Source: an uncultured Lachnospiraceae bacterium (GTDB lineage: Bacteria; Bacillota; Clostridia; Lachnospirales; Lachnospiraceae). Taken from it: a DNA stretch of 30,821 nt. The notes under the pieces were generated by a model that saw only the letters and a list, made by a program, of their open reading frames with translations, was not told the origin of the DNA and did no database searches. Positions 30,795-30,821 of the stretch are shown here, in pieces. The position numbers and the translations under genes were made by a program. The DNA lies in assembly GCA_910584205.1 (NCBI GenBank), contig CAJUAA010000046.1:1-30821 (forward strand), in the 5' to 3' direction. Position 1 is the stretch's first letter, and each line of letters opens with the position of its first letter.

Positions 30795-30821
30795 ATGGAT
30801 AATTTGAAGTTATCTATCGAA

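Overview
The window looks like a chromosomal segment of a gut-type, moderately GC-rich member of the Clostridia, most likely Lachnospiraceae. This rests on gene content and style: GGAGG ribosome binding sites, an agr-type peptide signalling locus, a PadR/DUF1700/DUF4097/PspC cassette, a lantibiotic-immunity-type ABC transporter and a PurF-like protein of clostridial type. No rRNA, tRNA or CRISPR array was seen. Species cannot be named from the sequence alone.

Layout. 1-388: start of a secreted protein that runs off the left edge. 564-3501 (minus): a complete agr quorum-sensing operon transcribed agrA-agrC-agrD-agrB. 3602-4684 (plus): a small HTH regulator behind a promoter full of inverted repeats, then a RelB/DinJ-like antitoxin with a YafQ-type toxin. 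4829-7114 (minus): an aconitase-family hydratase. 7209-9940 (minus): a two-component system. 10075-14777 (minus): M29 aminopeptidase, a large membrane-anchored protein of unknown function, a small Tyr/Met/Arg-rich protein and RidA. 14980-16062 (plus): transglutaminase-like lipoprotein. 16185-18591 (minus) and 18763-20850 (plus): a lantibiotic-immunity-type ABC transporter divergent from its probable two-component regulator. 20875-22971 (minus): VanZ-like protein, a shortened YidC/Oxa1 paralogue and a MerR regulator carrying membrane helices. 23258-25433 (plus): PadR, DUF1700, DUF4097 and PspC proteins. 25538-26947 (plus): PurF-like protein without its catalytic cysteine. 27045-28108 (plus): ECF sigma factor and a membrane partner. 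28165-30821: an accessory end with a decayed RloA/RloB defence pair and an intact tyrosine recombinase.

Most of the window concerns sensing the outside world and the cell envelope. It holds peptide quorum sensing, two OmpR-type two-component systems, an ECF sigma pair, a membrane-linked MerR protein and the PadR/PspC envelope cassette, next to a peptide-expelling ABC transporter.

The items most worth a second look are: (a) the PurF-like protein that lacks the amidotransferase nucleophile but keeps the PRPP loop and cluster cysteines; (b) the two-gene unit of a membrane-anchored MerR and a miniature YidC behind a textbook 19-bp-spacer MerR promoter; (c) the four pentapeptide His-His repeats at the end of the DUF4097 protein; (d) the agr operon with reversed gene order; and (e) the eroded RloAB locus beside a recombinase. 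Non-coding tandem repeats at 16067-16175 and 21611-21775 share a GC-rich core.
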